Part shown: positions 23,744 to 35,368 of the stretch, piece after piece
Position numbering within the stretch: the stretch's first letter is position 1
How the letters are laid out: each line of letters begins with the position of its first letter
Assembly (NCBI GenBank): GCA_024752435.1
Contig: CP103020.1
Location: 1,116,001 to 1,180,000, forward strand
Length of the DNA stretch: 64,000 nucleotides
Reading direction: 5' to 3'
DNA from: Allantophomopsis cytisporea
Taxonomy: Eukaryota; Ascomycota; Leotiomycetes; Phacidiales; Phacidiaceae
Translations under genes and position numbers: made by a program
Notes under the pieces: generated by a model
What the model was told of the DNA's origin: nothing
The model's input: only the letters and a program-made list of their open reading frames with translations
The model's database searches: none

Positions 23744-25421
23744 ATGGCATCGGCGGGTAAAATCATCGAAGCTTCAAAGAAGCATCCTAAACCGGCGGAG
23801 CGTACCTTTCAGTATGGAACAGCTGGTTTCCGGATGAAGGCAAACCTCCTGGATTCTGTCGTATTTCGGGTGGGATTAGTCGCAGCTCTGAGATCAAGAA
23901 AGCTCGGTGGTCAGACAATTGGTGTTATGATTACTGCCAGTCATAATCCACCAGAGGATAATGGTGTCAAGTTGGTTGATCCTATGGGCGAGATGCTGGA
24001 GAACAGTTGGGAAGCGTACTCTACCGATCTTGCCAATGCCAACTCTGATGAGGAGCTTATTGAAACGTACAAGAAGCTCGAGACGACTTTGAAGATTAAC
24101 CCAGACACACCAGCTCGCGTTATCTTTGCTAGAGATACCCGTCCATCTGGGCCTAAACTCGTCACTGCGCTCGTTGATGCCTTGGAAGCTACCGGTACCG
24201 AATACACAGATTATAAGCTTCTCACTACACCACAGCTTCACTATCTGACAAGATGTGTGAATACCGAGGGTACACCGAACTCGTATGGCGAGGTTAGTGA
24301 GAAGGGTTACTATGAGAAGCTCGCATCTGCTTTCGCAAGAGCTATGAAGGGAAGAAAAACTTCCGGTGCAGTAACTGTTGATTGTGCCAACGGTGTTGGT
24401 GGTCCGAAGTTGGCAGAGCTTGTCAAGTACTTGCCAAAGGCAGCTGATGGAGGTGTTGATATCAAGATCATTAACGACGATGTTCTTGTACCAGAGAATC
24501 TCAACCACGATGTAAGTCCAGAAAACCATATGGAATGTGACATATTTCTAATATTATACATAGTGTGGTGCCGACTATGTAAAGACCAAGCAGAGAGCCC
24601 CACCGTCTTCAAAGGCCGCTGTCAATGAGCGAAGCTGTTCTCTCGACGGTGATGCTGATAGAATCATCTATTACTACAACGATTCCGAGCAAGGCTTCCG
24701 TCTTCTTGACGGTGACCGCATCGCGACGCTTGCAGCATCATTCATTGGTGACCTCGCAAGACAAGCAGGCCTTTCCGACGAGCTCCGTATAGGTGTTGTA
24801 CAAACAGCGTATGCCAATGGTGGTAGCACAAAGTACATTGAGAAGGCACTTTCCCTGCCAGTCGTCTGCACACCAACTGGTGTCAAATGGCTTCACCATG
24901 CCGCCACCAAATTTGACGTTGGAGTTTATTTCGAGGCCAACGGCCATGGAACTGTTGTTTTCTCCCAGCAGGCTCTCAAGGCCTTCGCCAGTCACGAGCC
25001 ACAGTCACCAGCTCAGCACAGTGCACTTGAGACACTCCGCGCTCTTGCAGATCTTATCAACCAGACTGTCGGAGATGCTCTGTCAGACATGCTGATGGTG
25101 GAGACGATTTTGGCACACAAGTCTTGGACGTGCAAGGAATGGGATCTCACCTACTCCGACCTGCCCAACCGTCTTGTCCGAGTTGAGGTTGCCGATCGCA
25201 ACATTTTCAAGACTACTGATGCTGAGCGTAAGCTTGTCGAGCCCCAGGGTGTACAGGCATCAATTGATGCTGCTGTTGCAAAATTCAAGGATGGTAGATC
25301 ATTTGCTAGAGCTTCAGGTACCGAGGATGCCGTCAGGGTCTATGCAGAGGCGGCCACGAGAAGTGAGGCTGAGGATCTAGCTAATAAGGTGGCAGCCATC
25401 GTAAAGAATGCTACTGCATAG
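23744..25421 (+). CDS. AGM1: Phosphoacetylglucosamine mutase
   Basis: Interconverts GlcNAc-6-P and GlcNAc-1-P, giving the precursor for UDP-GlcNAc and hence chitin, N-glycans and GPI anchors. Yeast calls it PCM1. Exons 23744-24511 and 24564-25421 give 541 aa, normal for the family. The phosphoserine active-site loop is ITASHNPPEDNG with Ser66. The divergent NPPEDNG form separates AGM from ordinary phosphoglucomutase. The metal loop DGDADR (residues 284-288) lies shortly after the intron. The sugar-binding region reads FEANGHGTVVFS, and the C-terminal phosphate-binding loop is SFARASGTEDAVRVYAEA. The ATG chosen gives the typical short N-terminus (MASAGKIIEASKKHPKP). The enzyme is expected to be cytosolic and essential for the cell wall. 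Confidence 0.95.
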
Positions 25422-25670
25422 AGGACTAAAAGTACTGCTTATGGATATGGAGTTAGGTTTCATTAGATATCACGAATAAGAATTTTGAACTTTTGAGCAC
25501 ATCTATAATACCTATAAATAGAATGACTCATTCATATATTAGATAGAGAGTGCATGTCTATGTTCTTCTCCAACGGCCTTTGCCCAAGCGCCAATCCCAT
25601 CCGTCTATACAATATCATAAAATTCATCCCTTCCTCCAATCCAAGTAACGCAAGACACTAGACTCTTGTC

Positions 25671-28600
25671 TCATGCCTCTTTCAGCTTCCTCGTCGCCCG
25701 CCTAAGATCCTCTAACCTCTTTCTCTCGACAACTACCATACTTTTTACAAGATCACGAATAGCCTTGCGACCAGCCTTCGCATGTCCGTCCTGCCACCCG
25801 GCGAGCTCAGAAGCTACAACTTGCTGGCTATACCTCAGTTCCTTCCCAAGTCCCTGTATCTCCTCTTTTGCTTTCTCCACCTTCTCCTCCTTCTCTCGAT
25901 CCAGTCGTTGTCGGGTATCGTCCAGGAGACCCAACGGCCACCTAGTACTTCTTGATAACGAGTTATACGATCGATCGATCGATCTTTTGGCCTGAGTAAT
26001 TTGGGCAATCAGCGTTGTTGGGTGGGAGAGCGAGAGAAGCAATGCAATAATGGTTGAGTGTATATTTAATATATCCATGTGAAATTTTGACTGTGGCGAC
26101 GTGGGTGTCGGGTTTAAAATCACAACATAGGCGTCGAAGGCCGCCATATGGCCGGGTGGTAAGAATGGCAGCATCTGAAGAGAACGGCACAGGAGTACTC
26201 CCGCGTCATATAAATCTATTAAATTGTTAGATAGGGCCCACAATATGAGGGGGTGAAGACTTTACCATTTGAAGCAGATCGTATACCATTGACACGTCTC
26301 GAAACACTCTTTGTTGCTTGGTTCGTGCTACGAACCATTTCTCTCGCATGTTCGATGAATCTTTCAACATCACGAATTTCCTCTATAGGCTCATATTCAT
26401 CTCTGATCTTCTCAACCCTTGCTGCAGCCTTTAGTTTGCTGCGTTTTGTCATCATGTCCGCTTGTATATCGGGTACTAAGAAGAACTCCCAAAGCATCTC
26501 ATGGGTGGAAAATGTTGAATGAGAAAGGAGAATCTTCAAAAATCCATCTAGTCGAAGCTGAATATCTCGGAGTACAGCCCGTGAAGGTTTCGAGGGTATC
26601 TGAAATGGTGACCGCATTCCAGATATTGATGGTAACCATGACGCTGGGTTTTCCATTGCTAGGAGCTCGGCAAGATTTTCAAAATCGGTAAGAGATCTTC
26701 GACAAGTGGTGACCGTGAAACTTTGCTGTGTAGAGGGGGCCCCTGATTTAATCACAAGACGAATTGTCGCATCTTCAACGAAAAAAGATCTCACCACCGC
26801 TGTAAGACGACCATCCTCAGCCGCCTGTCCTGAGAACAAGATAAGGTCATCTATCCTGTTCCTCACATCGTCGTCCTTGGCAAGTTCAACAGCCGTAAGA
26901 CCACGAAGCTCCTTTGCATGCAGATCCACACGTGGGTCTCCAAACAAGACACGAACCATTTCCAGACGCCCATACTTGCTAGCCACCATAAGTGCTGTGA
27001 ACTTTTTGTCGTTTGTTGCATTGACATCTGAGTCGGTGTGGTACATAATTCGCAAGGCTATCTTGGGATCATTAACGATGTGCAAGAGAGTATTGCCTTT
27101 TGCATCAATATGATCATCAATGTGAAGTTTTTGATTGTCGCCTTGTGCAAGAGTTGCAGCTGTGAGACCTTCCTCCACCATGTCTCGATAGTTCGCATTA
27201 TCGTAGGATCGGCATAGTGCAAACAAAGGTGTCTGGCCATTCTTGTCTTTTTGCTTCCAATCAACTAGCTTTCCAACCTTCGAAATAAGGGAGGGTGCAT
27301 TGAAAAGATAATGCGCCATACTTCGACCTCGTGCATCTTGCCGTTGAAAATATGCTGCAATCACCGATTCGTCTCGCGCTTTGTACACGTAATCCAGAAT
27401 TATGTTAATGATCTCCGTATGTCCGAGCTGGACTGCAGCACTTAATAGAGTCGTGCCTTCGTTATTTGTATCTGCAAGAACAGATTGAAGAGGGTAATAC
27501 TCTTCAAGGGACAATAGATACTTAAGTGCTTCGGGCTGCTCTCTTTGAATGGCCATCATTGGTACAGACTCTCCGAAAGAATCTTCAGTTTGAGATAAGC
27601 GTTCAATTGATGTGTCACCTTCGATGCCGCTGCTTGTCGAGTCGATAGTTGTAGCACGAGAACGGTATGATCTCTCTGAGCTGCTAGACATGCTTCTTGT
27701 ATCCATCATCGTCACGCTTTTTGGTCGCTTGAGAGGCGGTAGTTTGAAAGCATGATCGCCATCCTCTTCATGTTGAGCTTGAAATGGGAACACATGAGCT
27801 AGAGTCGAACCTTGTGATAATCGGTCTGAACCTCCATCCGTAGAGGATGACGCGAAGCCGTTGACATGTGCCCATCGATCTGGTACATCTTCTGTGTCGT
27901 CGATTGCATCTTCATTCTCATGATCATCGGAGTCCTCAGACTGGGCTTTTTCCGGCTCCATAATTTTTATCATCTCTCGTAGATTTCCTTTCGATGTTGC
28001 TTGCCACAGCTTTTTGTTCCGTCTGCTAGCCTTGCGGAGGCCACCAGAATCTCTTACAAGATAAGACAGTACCGCTTCAAGTGTACTCAACGCATATCCC
28101 ATCTCACCACTCTCTACATCATCAATGAAAATGAAATGACGCATGTAAGAAAGTCTAGCTTGAAGATGTCGAACCTGAGAGCGTATAACGACAATCAAAA
28201 GTAGCGATACCAAGGTGTCCGCGTTGATTGTTAGAACAGCACTGGGTTTTTCTGACGAGTTCGAGGTTTCAGATGCTGCCTCCAACTGCGTCACGGTCTT
28301 AAGCGTTTGGAGCAAAATATCCATCATTTGCTGAGGACTACCAGCACCATTGAGTTTTCGGAATTCCTCTACAGCCCGTCCAAGTCGTAGCGTGAGTTCA
28401 TGTTTTCCTCTCTGGCCGCCCTGAATTGGAATGCCAACTTGCGATATATCGACATACTCCATCTGCCGAATTTTGCTTTCCAGCTCCAGGTCTTCTTGCC
28501 GACGCAGAGCACATATTCTTGGGTATAGAACCGTTTCATGAAGATGCTCTGCAATGTAACGCTCGATGAGTCGCTCAACTAGAGGCCCTGTGAGATCTGT

Positions 28601-29715
28601 TGTCGCACCAAGTAGCGATAGCTGTTGTTTGTCTACCATTTGAAATAAATCAATTGCAGCAGTCACCGCAGTTTCAAGAGCACCCCTCATAACGTCTTCG
28701 TCGTCTTCCGCAAAGAAGTCTTCCGTGTATGGTCTCTCGATATGTCCCTTGAACAGCGAACTATTAACGGAGCTGTTGCTGTTTGATCGTACCTTTTTCA
28801 TGGCAGACGCAATAGGCCCATCCGGTACGGGATCAGGTATGTTGGAGGCAGATGGTGGTGGTGGAAGAGGCTTTTCAAATACCCCATGAAATTCCTTGAA
28901 GAGTCGCTCCAGACCCGGCTGCATCTGCCGCGCTATCATTGGGAACTGGCTGAGAAGGTCACTGAAAGACTTCACATCCTTCTTCTGTGGCATCATACTC
29001 ATTGATGCTGATCCATTCATTTGCGACTCTGATCGCGTTGGTATTGCAGGTCTCCCGTCCATTAGTCGTAAGGGTAATGCTGCTGGTATGATTTTTATTT
29101 CTTCGTAGACGCCGATGAGGGGTCTCGATATGTAGTAAATGAGCCATTGTCGCTGGTCAAAGTTGTCTTGGAACCAAAGGCTGTCGTGAAGTAGTTGCGC
29201 CTGGTTGAGCGTCTTGAACCCTATATCTCTTGTCAGGGCATGCTTCCTGACCTGAATGGCACCTTCCTACCTTTGTTGCTGTAAACATAGGAGTCCTTAA
29301 TTACTACCGTTCTGCCATTGACCGTTGTAAACTGTTTGGCCTTTCCCCTATTTTCGCGCATGTTCGTAACATCCTTCCCTCCCGCCCCGGCAGAATTAGC
29401 AGGTATTCGCAAAACATGGCTGCCTAGGAACTCTTCAGAGCTCGCAAGATCTGCGAAAAGGGCACCGGACTCGCGATCGCGGGAGGTAAGGAGAACTTCG
29501 GTGGTAGGGACAAGGAGAATCTATATGGCTTCAATTTAGCAACAAACAACTTAATTCTGGGGGCAAGCATGAGAATTCCTCCTCCGAGCTCGCGCAGGAG
29601 TGTCAGGAAGATTACATGGCAGAGCTTCTGGACTCACATGATGGTTGGTTGGTGTACACTGCGCCGGCAGAGTACTCTTAAAGAAGGCACACAGAAAAGG
29701 ATTTAGAGGTTGCAT
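25671..29715 (-). CDS. VRL1: Vrl1/VARP-like endosomal Rab GEF: VPS9, ankyrin, PX and BAR regions
   Basis: Exons 29715-29638, 29520-29271, 29220-26266 and 26215-25671 give 1275 aa. The two short 5' exons supply MQPLNPFLCAFFKSTLPAQ and ILLVPTTEVLL ... and are joined in phase, so the protein does not start at the internal ATG 29062. Order of parts: a conserved N-terminal domain (1-160); a VPS9 domain (~275-500) with the core ADTLVSLLLIVVIRSQ near 443-458, which marks GEFs for Rab5-type GTPases; a Ser/acidic linker; ankyrin repeats (~690-920; e.g. NEGTTLLSAAVQLGHTEII and KGNTLLHIVND); a PX-like region with SFTVTTCRRSLTDFENLAE; and a C-terminal helical, BAR-like segment. Yeast Vrl1 has this layout and forms the endosomal VINE complex with the SNX-BAR protein Vin1. 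The same role is inferred here. Confidence 0.85.
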
Positions 29716-31211
29716 TCATTCGACCAATGCGCGAAGCATATGGGCATGCGCTGGAGGCCCTCGAGTCCCACAAGATGTTGGCTAAGCTCCAAGTCGGTGA
29801 GGTTATTCGGAATCGTAGATGTTGCGGATAGCGATCCTCATCGGAAACTCCACGTCGAGAAATGCGCGGTGAGAGTACAATCGATAACCGGGCGTATTTA
29901 TGCAACAGTGGAGCGATGACGAGATGATATGCCCGAGTCAAAGGGGGGTTGGGAAAATTATTCGTGAGGAAGCTTCTTAGAGACGCTGACAGTGATCAAT
30001 GCATAGAATTGTTATCGGTTTGTAAAGAAAGGCAAGGTAGGTCAGGTACGTAGGACCTGCAACTGAGTCGTAACTCGTACTCTACTGTGCACCGTGTAAG
30101 GTGTAATAATAAGGACGGTAGGTAGGTAGGTCATCGCACGATGCCAATCTGGGGTACTGCTGTAGATCCGCGGCCACAACCGAAGAAACCTAGGTAGGTA
30201 CCTAATGGTGGGAGCCAAAACAAGACGTCCAGCCAAGCTCATGATTAATTGAACTCCTACTCTCCATCAGCTGTCTTCTATCAAATCTTCAAGATAAACA
30301 ACCACATGACGATCTTTGGTTTATTCCTAGATACGCTGAAAGCATAGTGATGGAACGGAGTCTCAAGGGGATCGACACGGCATTACGACTATAAAATCAG
30401 TTGCATTGATCATGCAACCTGGCTCATTGATTGCAATGCCTGTTAACGCCCAAGGGGCTCGTAACGAATAACGATGTAGATTCCTGTACTGTAAAGGCTA
30501 TTACTTCAAATAGAGCAACGCCGGCGATCTATCAAGGAGGTTGCTGACTCGCCTACTTGGCGATTGAGTTCTTGACGATAAAGGGACGGCTATCATGTTC
30601 AAAGCATTGCAATTGGAGGCATGATCCTCTGGGGCAATCATAGAGATAGATATAACTGTCGTTAAGACATTACTTCTCAGACTCTCGCCATCATCCAGCT
30701 TCTCATCGCCAAGTTTGCCAATAGCTGTATTTGGGCTGCCTGCATTACGTCAAGAGGACTATATATAAACTCCAGTATTGTCTTTTGTAGCCACAGTAGA
30801 GGTTACTCTATATGTATTCACTGTCTCACCTCATAGCACAGTTCAATCACGTACAAAACTTTACTCGGGGATTGTATTCATACACTTCATATTTCTGTAC
30901 TTTGAGCGGTTTGTTCTCTTCTAATACGCGTCCATAGTATGATACATGAATCAGATCATAATACATTTTCAAACCTCCAATATTATGAGAAGAGTTGTGT
31001 TCGGAGAACCAGGTTCTCCATACTTTTCATCAAAGCTGCCCATCCAAGTTCTGCAAACCCTTCTCGCCATGCATTCCATACCATACTCCTACACCTATCT
31101 TACAAAATCCGTAATGATCGCAAACCAGAGATCGAAAGCCTGTCGTCCACACGCCACGAAATTATGCTATGACGCATCAAAATTCAAGACAAATACCGCC
31201 TCTCAATCGAT
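29716..31211. other. Intergenic spacer with TAGGTA-type elements
   Basis: Between the 5' end of the Vrl1-like gene and the 3' end of TIM44. A cluster of GGTAGGTAGGT and CTAGGTAGGTACCTA elements lies at 30034-30205. A TATATATAAA box at 30762-30773 points to the + strand, followed only by short frames (77 and 89 codons at 30939-31215) of no recognised kind. Confidence 0.45.
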
Positions 31212-32876
31212 TTAGATGTAATCTCTTCCACTCTTCTGCAGTTCAATGAGCCTCCAGCCTCTGGTCTCGGGGTTGTTGACATCCTCTGGTACTCGAGTGA
31301 CACCAATGGCATAGGTGACGAGCTGCACCTTGTCCTCCATACCAGCAGCCAACTCATTTGTCTTGGCATTTCTATAGACGTGGACTTCCTGTGTTCTACA
31401 GGTAACAATGAACACTGGAATATCTCCTGGCTCCAACATACGTGCATTGAGAATGTCAACATGTCTGATGTCAAGAATCTTTCCATCACTCTTCAAGCCT
31501 GCGGTGGTGTATTGTTTGCTAAGAGCCTCATAAACAGAGAACTGAGCAGCACTGAGCCAGAGTCTCAGTGTCTCAATGTCACCCTTGACATATGCATCCA
31601 GGACTTCGGGAAGTATGTACTCGCGCATCTCTCGGAGGAAAGGTTCGAGCTGGAAGTTAGGGTCCATCTCGCGGAATTTCTTGATAACCATAGCAGTCTC
31701 ATTCTCGGCGAAGAATCCTGCAATACGATCTGATATACTACGTGCAGTAGAAATGATAGCGTTGTCCGACTCATTGTATGCTGACTTCATAGAGAAGAGG
31801 CCTTGCATCATTCTGTTTGAGTCGCGGAAATCGCGCCATGACTCCTTCCAAGCAGCATCCTTGTGGACTGTAACATTTGTGCCAGCACTATGGTCATTAG
31901 TACACATCACTCTAGTTGTGTCAAAAGTTACTTACTTTGGATCTTCAACAGCTGGCTCGGTCGACTTGAATGGACGTCCTCCATTTTCTTTAAGCTCGCG
32001 AAGTTCTCTAGCCTTTCTGCGTTCCTCCTTCTCAACCCATCCTCCGTACTTAGATGAGCTACCATCATCGATGACTTCCTTGACATTCTTGAATGCTTCA
32101 GTCTCGCGAATTGGTCTCGTGCTCTTTTCAATCAAGCTTCCCGTCACATTCGCGGTCTTTCGCACTCCTTTCACAACACTTGTATCCCAAGTCCATGCTG
32201 CACCTTTTCCGACCGCACCAGCAGTTGTCTTCAGAACTCTTGAAGTTGTTCCAGTAACAGCGCTCGTAGAGGCTTCGTAGGCCTGTCGTGCGCGCTTTAC
32301 ATTTTCGTTTTCAGTAAATTGGTGTGCCCCGGCGGCAAGAGCCTTAGTCGACTCATTCCATTCCTTAGACTGCTTGAACTCGCTCTGCAGAGTCTCGGTG
32401 AAAACTTGCCATGGTGATTTGTCTCCATGAGGTGGTGGAGGCGCAGGCTCCTCTTTTTTCTCTTTCTGCTTACTGTCACCATCTTCTTGCTCACCTTCTG
32501 ACTTCTTCTCGCCAGTAGCCTCCTCGGCACCAGCATCGGAGGCCTTCTTTGCAGTCTCTTCGGTGCTTTCTGCTGATGGAGCTTCCTCTCTTTTCTCTTT
32601 TTCTAATCTGACGCCATTGTGGAATGCTCTCGCTGATCCTACACCAGAGAAATCGACTCGAACATTTTCTGGCAGAAATCTCGACCGTAAAGGCGCAAGA
32701 ACTGGAGATGTTGTTGATCTTGTAGCAGCAAAAACCAATGCTTGATCACGTCCTGTTTGCGTCTGGGTCGATATCCGTCTATACGCAGCAGTCCTTCCGT
32801 ACGTCGGTCTCACAGAGGAAACGATCTGGGGCGCATTGGCAGGTGCCCTAGTCGCTGAATACCGCAGACTATTCAT
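31212..32876 (-). CDS. TIM44: Mitochondrial import inner membrane translocase subunit Tim44
   Basis: Tim44 is the peripheral inner-membrane adaptor that tethers mtHsp70 to the TIM23 channel and drives presequence import into the matrix. Exons 32876-31936 and 31887-31212 give 538 aa. The N-terminus (MNSLRYSATRAPA ... RRISTQTQ) is Arg/Ser/Thr-rich and lacks early acidic residues, as in a mitochondrial presequence. A Lys/Glu/Ala-rich charged linker follows. Next is the conserved helical region SPWQVFTETLQSEFKQSKEWNESTKAL and the amphipathic KTANVTGSLIEKSTRPIRETEAFK. The C-terminal Tim44 domain (an NTF2-like fold) includes NESDNAIISTARSISDRI, MDPNFQLEPFLREM, LPEVLDAYVKGD and RMLEPGDIPVFIVTCRTQE. 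The ATG at 32876 is preferred over an upstream near-cognate codon because the presequence starts there. It shares a 229-bp divergent gap with a mitochondrial ribosomal gene. Confidence 0.95.
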
Positions 32877-33105
32877 GCCGAGTATAATTGTGAGCCACTG
32901 AATGATCGTAGGGTAACTCAAGCACAAAGCGTTGTTGCCACAAATATTGAGTGTTCTTCGAGCTTCTGAATTGTAAGGCGGACTTCAGTACATTTTCGCC
33001 GGCGGAGACGTATAGTGCAGGGGTCACCGGAAGTTTCCGATGACGGCCGAATTTATCCTCAAGATATAGCAAACAACGCCAGCATCCAGCAGTACACATA
33101 CAGTC

Positions 33106-33777
33106 ATGAGCAGAACAATTCCACGGCGATTATTGGCGTCGTCGCCCCTCACACCTCTATTTGAGGCTACCTCCTCGCGTACACCATCACTGAGATGTCT
33201 CCAGAAACCATTCTCCCTGTCATGTCAGCGCTTAGCTGAAGACAACGGAGCAAAATCTGGCTCTGCTCCAGGTGATGGAATGAGTATCCTGTCAAGCCTC
33301 TTTGGCAGGTCATCAAACGATCGAGCAGCTAGATCTCGCACACGCCCAGGGCTTGATCCGCTCTCAGTCAACTATGGAGATAGCCTGACTGCCGAGATTG
33401 AAGAAGATCCACATCATCTCCACGTCTTTGCTACAAGACATAATACACATATCACACTTACGAGGCCGAATCGGGATCCTATTATCTCAGTATCATGTGG
33501 AAACATCGGGTTTAGGAAGTCTCAACGCAAGCACTATGACAGTGCCTTCCAATTGGCGGCATTCACCATGAGCAAAATGCACGATCAGGGTATCAATGCT
33601 CAAATCAAGAAGCTTGAGGTTGTGTTGCGAGGCTTCGGCGCAGGCAGAGAAGCGGTTGTGAAGGCATTATTGGGTACAGAAGGGAGATACTTGAGAACCA
33701 AGATCGTCAGGGTTACAGACGCGACGAGGGTCAAGTTTGGTGGTACAAGAAGTCCAAAGCCAAGAAGATTGGGTTGA
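33106..33777 (+). CDS. Mitochondrial small-subunit ribosomal protein uS11m
   Basis: A single exon of 223 aa. The N-terminal ~75 residues are Arg/Ser/Pro-rich with few acids (MSRTIPRRLLASSPLTPLF), a likely matrix presequence. The C-terminal two-thirds matches the uS11 fold: LHVFATRHNTHITLTRPNRD, ISVSCGNIGFRKSQRKHYDSA, FQLAAFTMSKM, VVLRGFGAGREAVVKALLG and the basic end VTDATRVKFGGTRSPKPRRLG. In uS11 proteins this tail contacts rRNA of the platform near the mRNA exit. The yeast counterpart is Mrps18. It is divergent from TIM44, so two mitochondrial genes share one promoter gap. Confidence 0.9.
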   Translation: MSRTIPRRLLASSPLTPLFEATSSRTPSLRCLQKPFSLSCQRLAEDNGAKSGSAPGDGMSILSSLFGRSSNDRAARSRTRPGLDPLSVNYGDSLTAEIEEDPHHLHVFATRHNTHITLTRPNRDPIISVSCGNIGFRKSQRKHYDSAFQLAAFTMSKMHDQGINAQIKKLEVVLRGFGAGREAVVKALLGTEGRYLRTKIVRVTDATRVKFGGTRSPKPRRLG

Positions 33778-33993
33778 TTGGTTATATTTCTGTTGCCGGT
33801 GTGTTTGGTCCCAAGGACCTTCTGTACAATAGCTTTAAAGAAATTCAAAAGACAGACGCTAAATACCATTGCGACACAATCTGAGCCTCCCGTAGCTCCA
33901 AAATTCAGACCTGATATCAATATAATGAACCTAACGCCATCCCTTGGTGCAAGCAAATAACCAAATCGGCTGGCCGCAGATAAATATCAAGAC

Positions 33994-34874
33994 TCAAACT
34001 CCACGGGGCAGCGGTGCTCTCTCAGCTGCTGGCACAATTCTGCCACTTGTGTCCTTGATCACTGCTTTCCCTTTTCCAGAGCCACCAACTCTTCTTTCCT
34101 CTTCGCTATCCCATTCATCGTCAGTCAAGTTGTCAAGATCTTCAGGCCTTACAACATCATCAAAGCTATGTCTTCCTCTCTGTCGATCACTTGTCAACAT
34201 GCGTGATCTCTCGGTGCTGTCCATACCCTCCTCATTGACTAGCTCTCCATCAACATCGTCGTACTCTGGTGGGGCTATCCATTCTTTTGGAACAACACAG
34301 GGCAGGGCGACACCAATACTTGCGGCTCTGTTCAACCAAGCAGGTCCTTTCCTTCCAGTCAGTTTCTCGCACAGGTAGCTCGTGAAGTGATTGCAGTTCC
34401 TGCTTAACAGATTGTAACCAGTCCCTTGGAATTCTTCTGAAGCCTCCCGAACGATCTGGTCAATCTCGGACTGCGAAGAGAAGGTGAAGCCATGTAAGAA
34501 AGAGAGTCTGAATGTTCCACCAGGAGGTTCACTACGAGGTTTTGTCCAATATACACCAGTCTGGTTTCGTTTATCGTGACCACCAAAGGCATATTCACGA
34601 TTGTTTATGACGATTCCTGAATGAAGAAGTGATGCACCACAGGTCCATAAAATAGATGAGAGTTTGCCTGGCTATGTCTTTGTCAGCCAGATCTACAAAG
34701 TGCGGGGCTCAGAGTCAAAGTTCGGGTGAGTTATTGGACTTTCAATGAGCCTCTTCTGAAAAATCATGAGCTTACCGGCAATAAATCATAAACATTGATG
34801 GTCACTTCGGTTTTCTGTAGGGACAATGTGCTTCTATGGCCTGTAGACTTCCGCGAACTCTTCTTGCCAGACAT
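33994..34874 (-). CDS. PPPDE-family cysteine protease (DeSI-like)
   Basis: Exons 34874-34776 and 34671-33994 give 258 aa. The N-terminus is basic (MSGKKSSRKSTGHRS). The PPPDE domain begins with VTINVYDLLP. The intron then leads into PGKLSSILWTCGASLLHSGIVI with the catalytic His50 in the family motif (H-S/T-G-I), followed by NREYAFGGH. The catalytic Cys126 lies in YNLLSRNCNHFTSYLCEKL. PPPDE enzymes are papain-fold deSUMOylating/deubiquitinating peptidases, and the fungal relatives are mostly uncharacterised. The C-terminal ~90 residues are acidic and Ser-rich (DDVDGELVNEEGMDST, LTDDEWDSEEERR), disordered and probably regulatory. The 104-bp intron is long for this window. Substrate (SUMO or ubiquitin) cannot be told from the sequence. 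Confidence 0.9.
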
Positions 34875-35295
34875 TGCGTTCAAGAGTGGTGATCTGATGT
34901 GACGTTCTCCTTGATGCTGGCTGACGACTGTGATTCAGACCACAATCATATATACTTTGAGAGTGGGAACAGTATTTGCACGCATCGACACAAACGAGTA
35001 TGTATATATATGCAGAGAGTACCCCGAAAGAGTTCGAGATATTGCAGTATTTCAGCAGCAACGAAGGGTAATCTTGTAGAGTCAAGCGATACGATCCGAC
35101 AAGGCTGGGCAGTCTCAGCTAGGAGAGGCTGTCACACTGCATGCATATCATTTTGACGCTTCTAATACGTCAGCTCGTGCAGCACTGTGTACGTAGCAGC
35201 TCCGATGTCCGACGTTTTCGATAGATGTCGACCAAAGAATGGAAATGTGGACGTGGAATATAAAGGTCAATAGGATACAAACTTTCAATAGCAAG
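34875..35295. other. Intergenic spacer
   Basis: Divergent gap between the PPPDE gene and tRNA-Asn, with TATATATATG near 35003. No further gene is seen. Confidence 0.5.
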
Positions 35296-35368
35296 TCTTC
35301 CATGGCGCAATTGGCTAGCGCGTCCGACTGTTAATCGGGAGGTTCACAGTTCAAGCCTGTGTGGGAGA
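35296..35368 (+). tRNA. tRNA-Asn (anticodon GUU)
   Basis: A 73-nt cloverleaf without an intron. Acceptor arms TCTTCCA and TGGGAGA pair with one G-T. The D loop follows TGGCGCAATTGGCTAGCGC, the anticodon stem/loop reads CCGACTGTTAATCGG with GTT at the anticodon, and the T arm contains GTTCAAGCC. A T-rich run shortly downstream can end RNA polymerase III transcription. Confidence 0.93.

Noticed and set aside
23894..24529. 211-codon minus-strand frame
   Set aside because: Shadow of the AGM1 first exon. No motif.
25960..25990. CGATCGATCGATCGATC run as a possible regulatory repeat
   Set aside because: It lies inside the coding sequence of the last exon of the Vrl1-like gene and is translated.
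31576..32280. 234-codon plus-strand frame
   Set aside because: Antisense shadow of TIM44, spanning its intron, with low-complexity translation.
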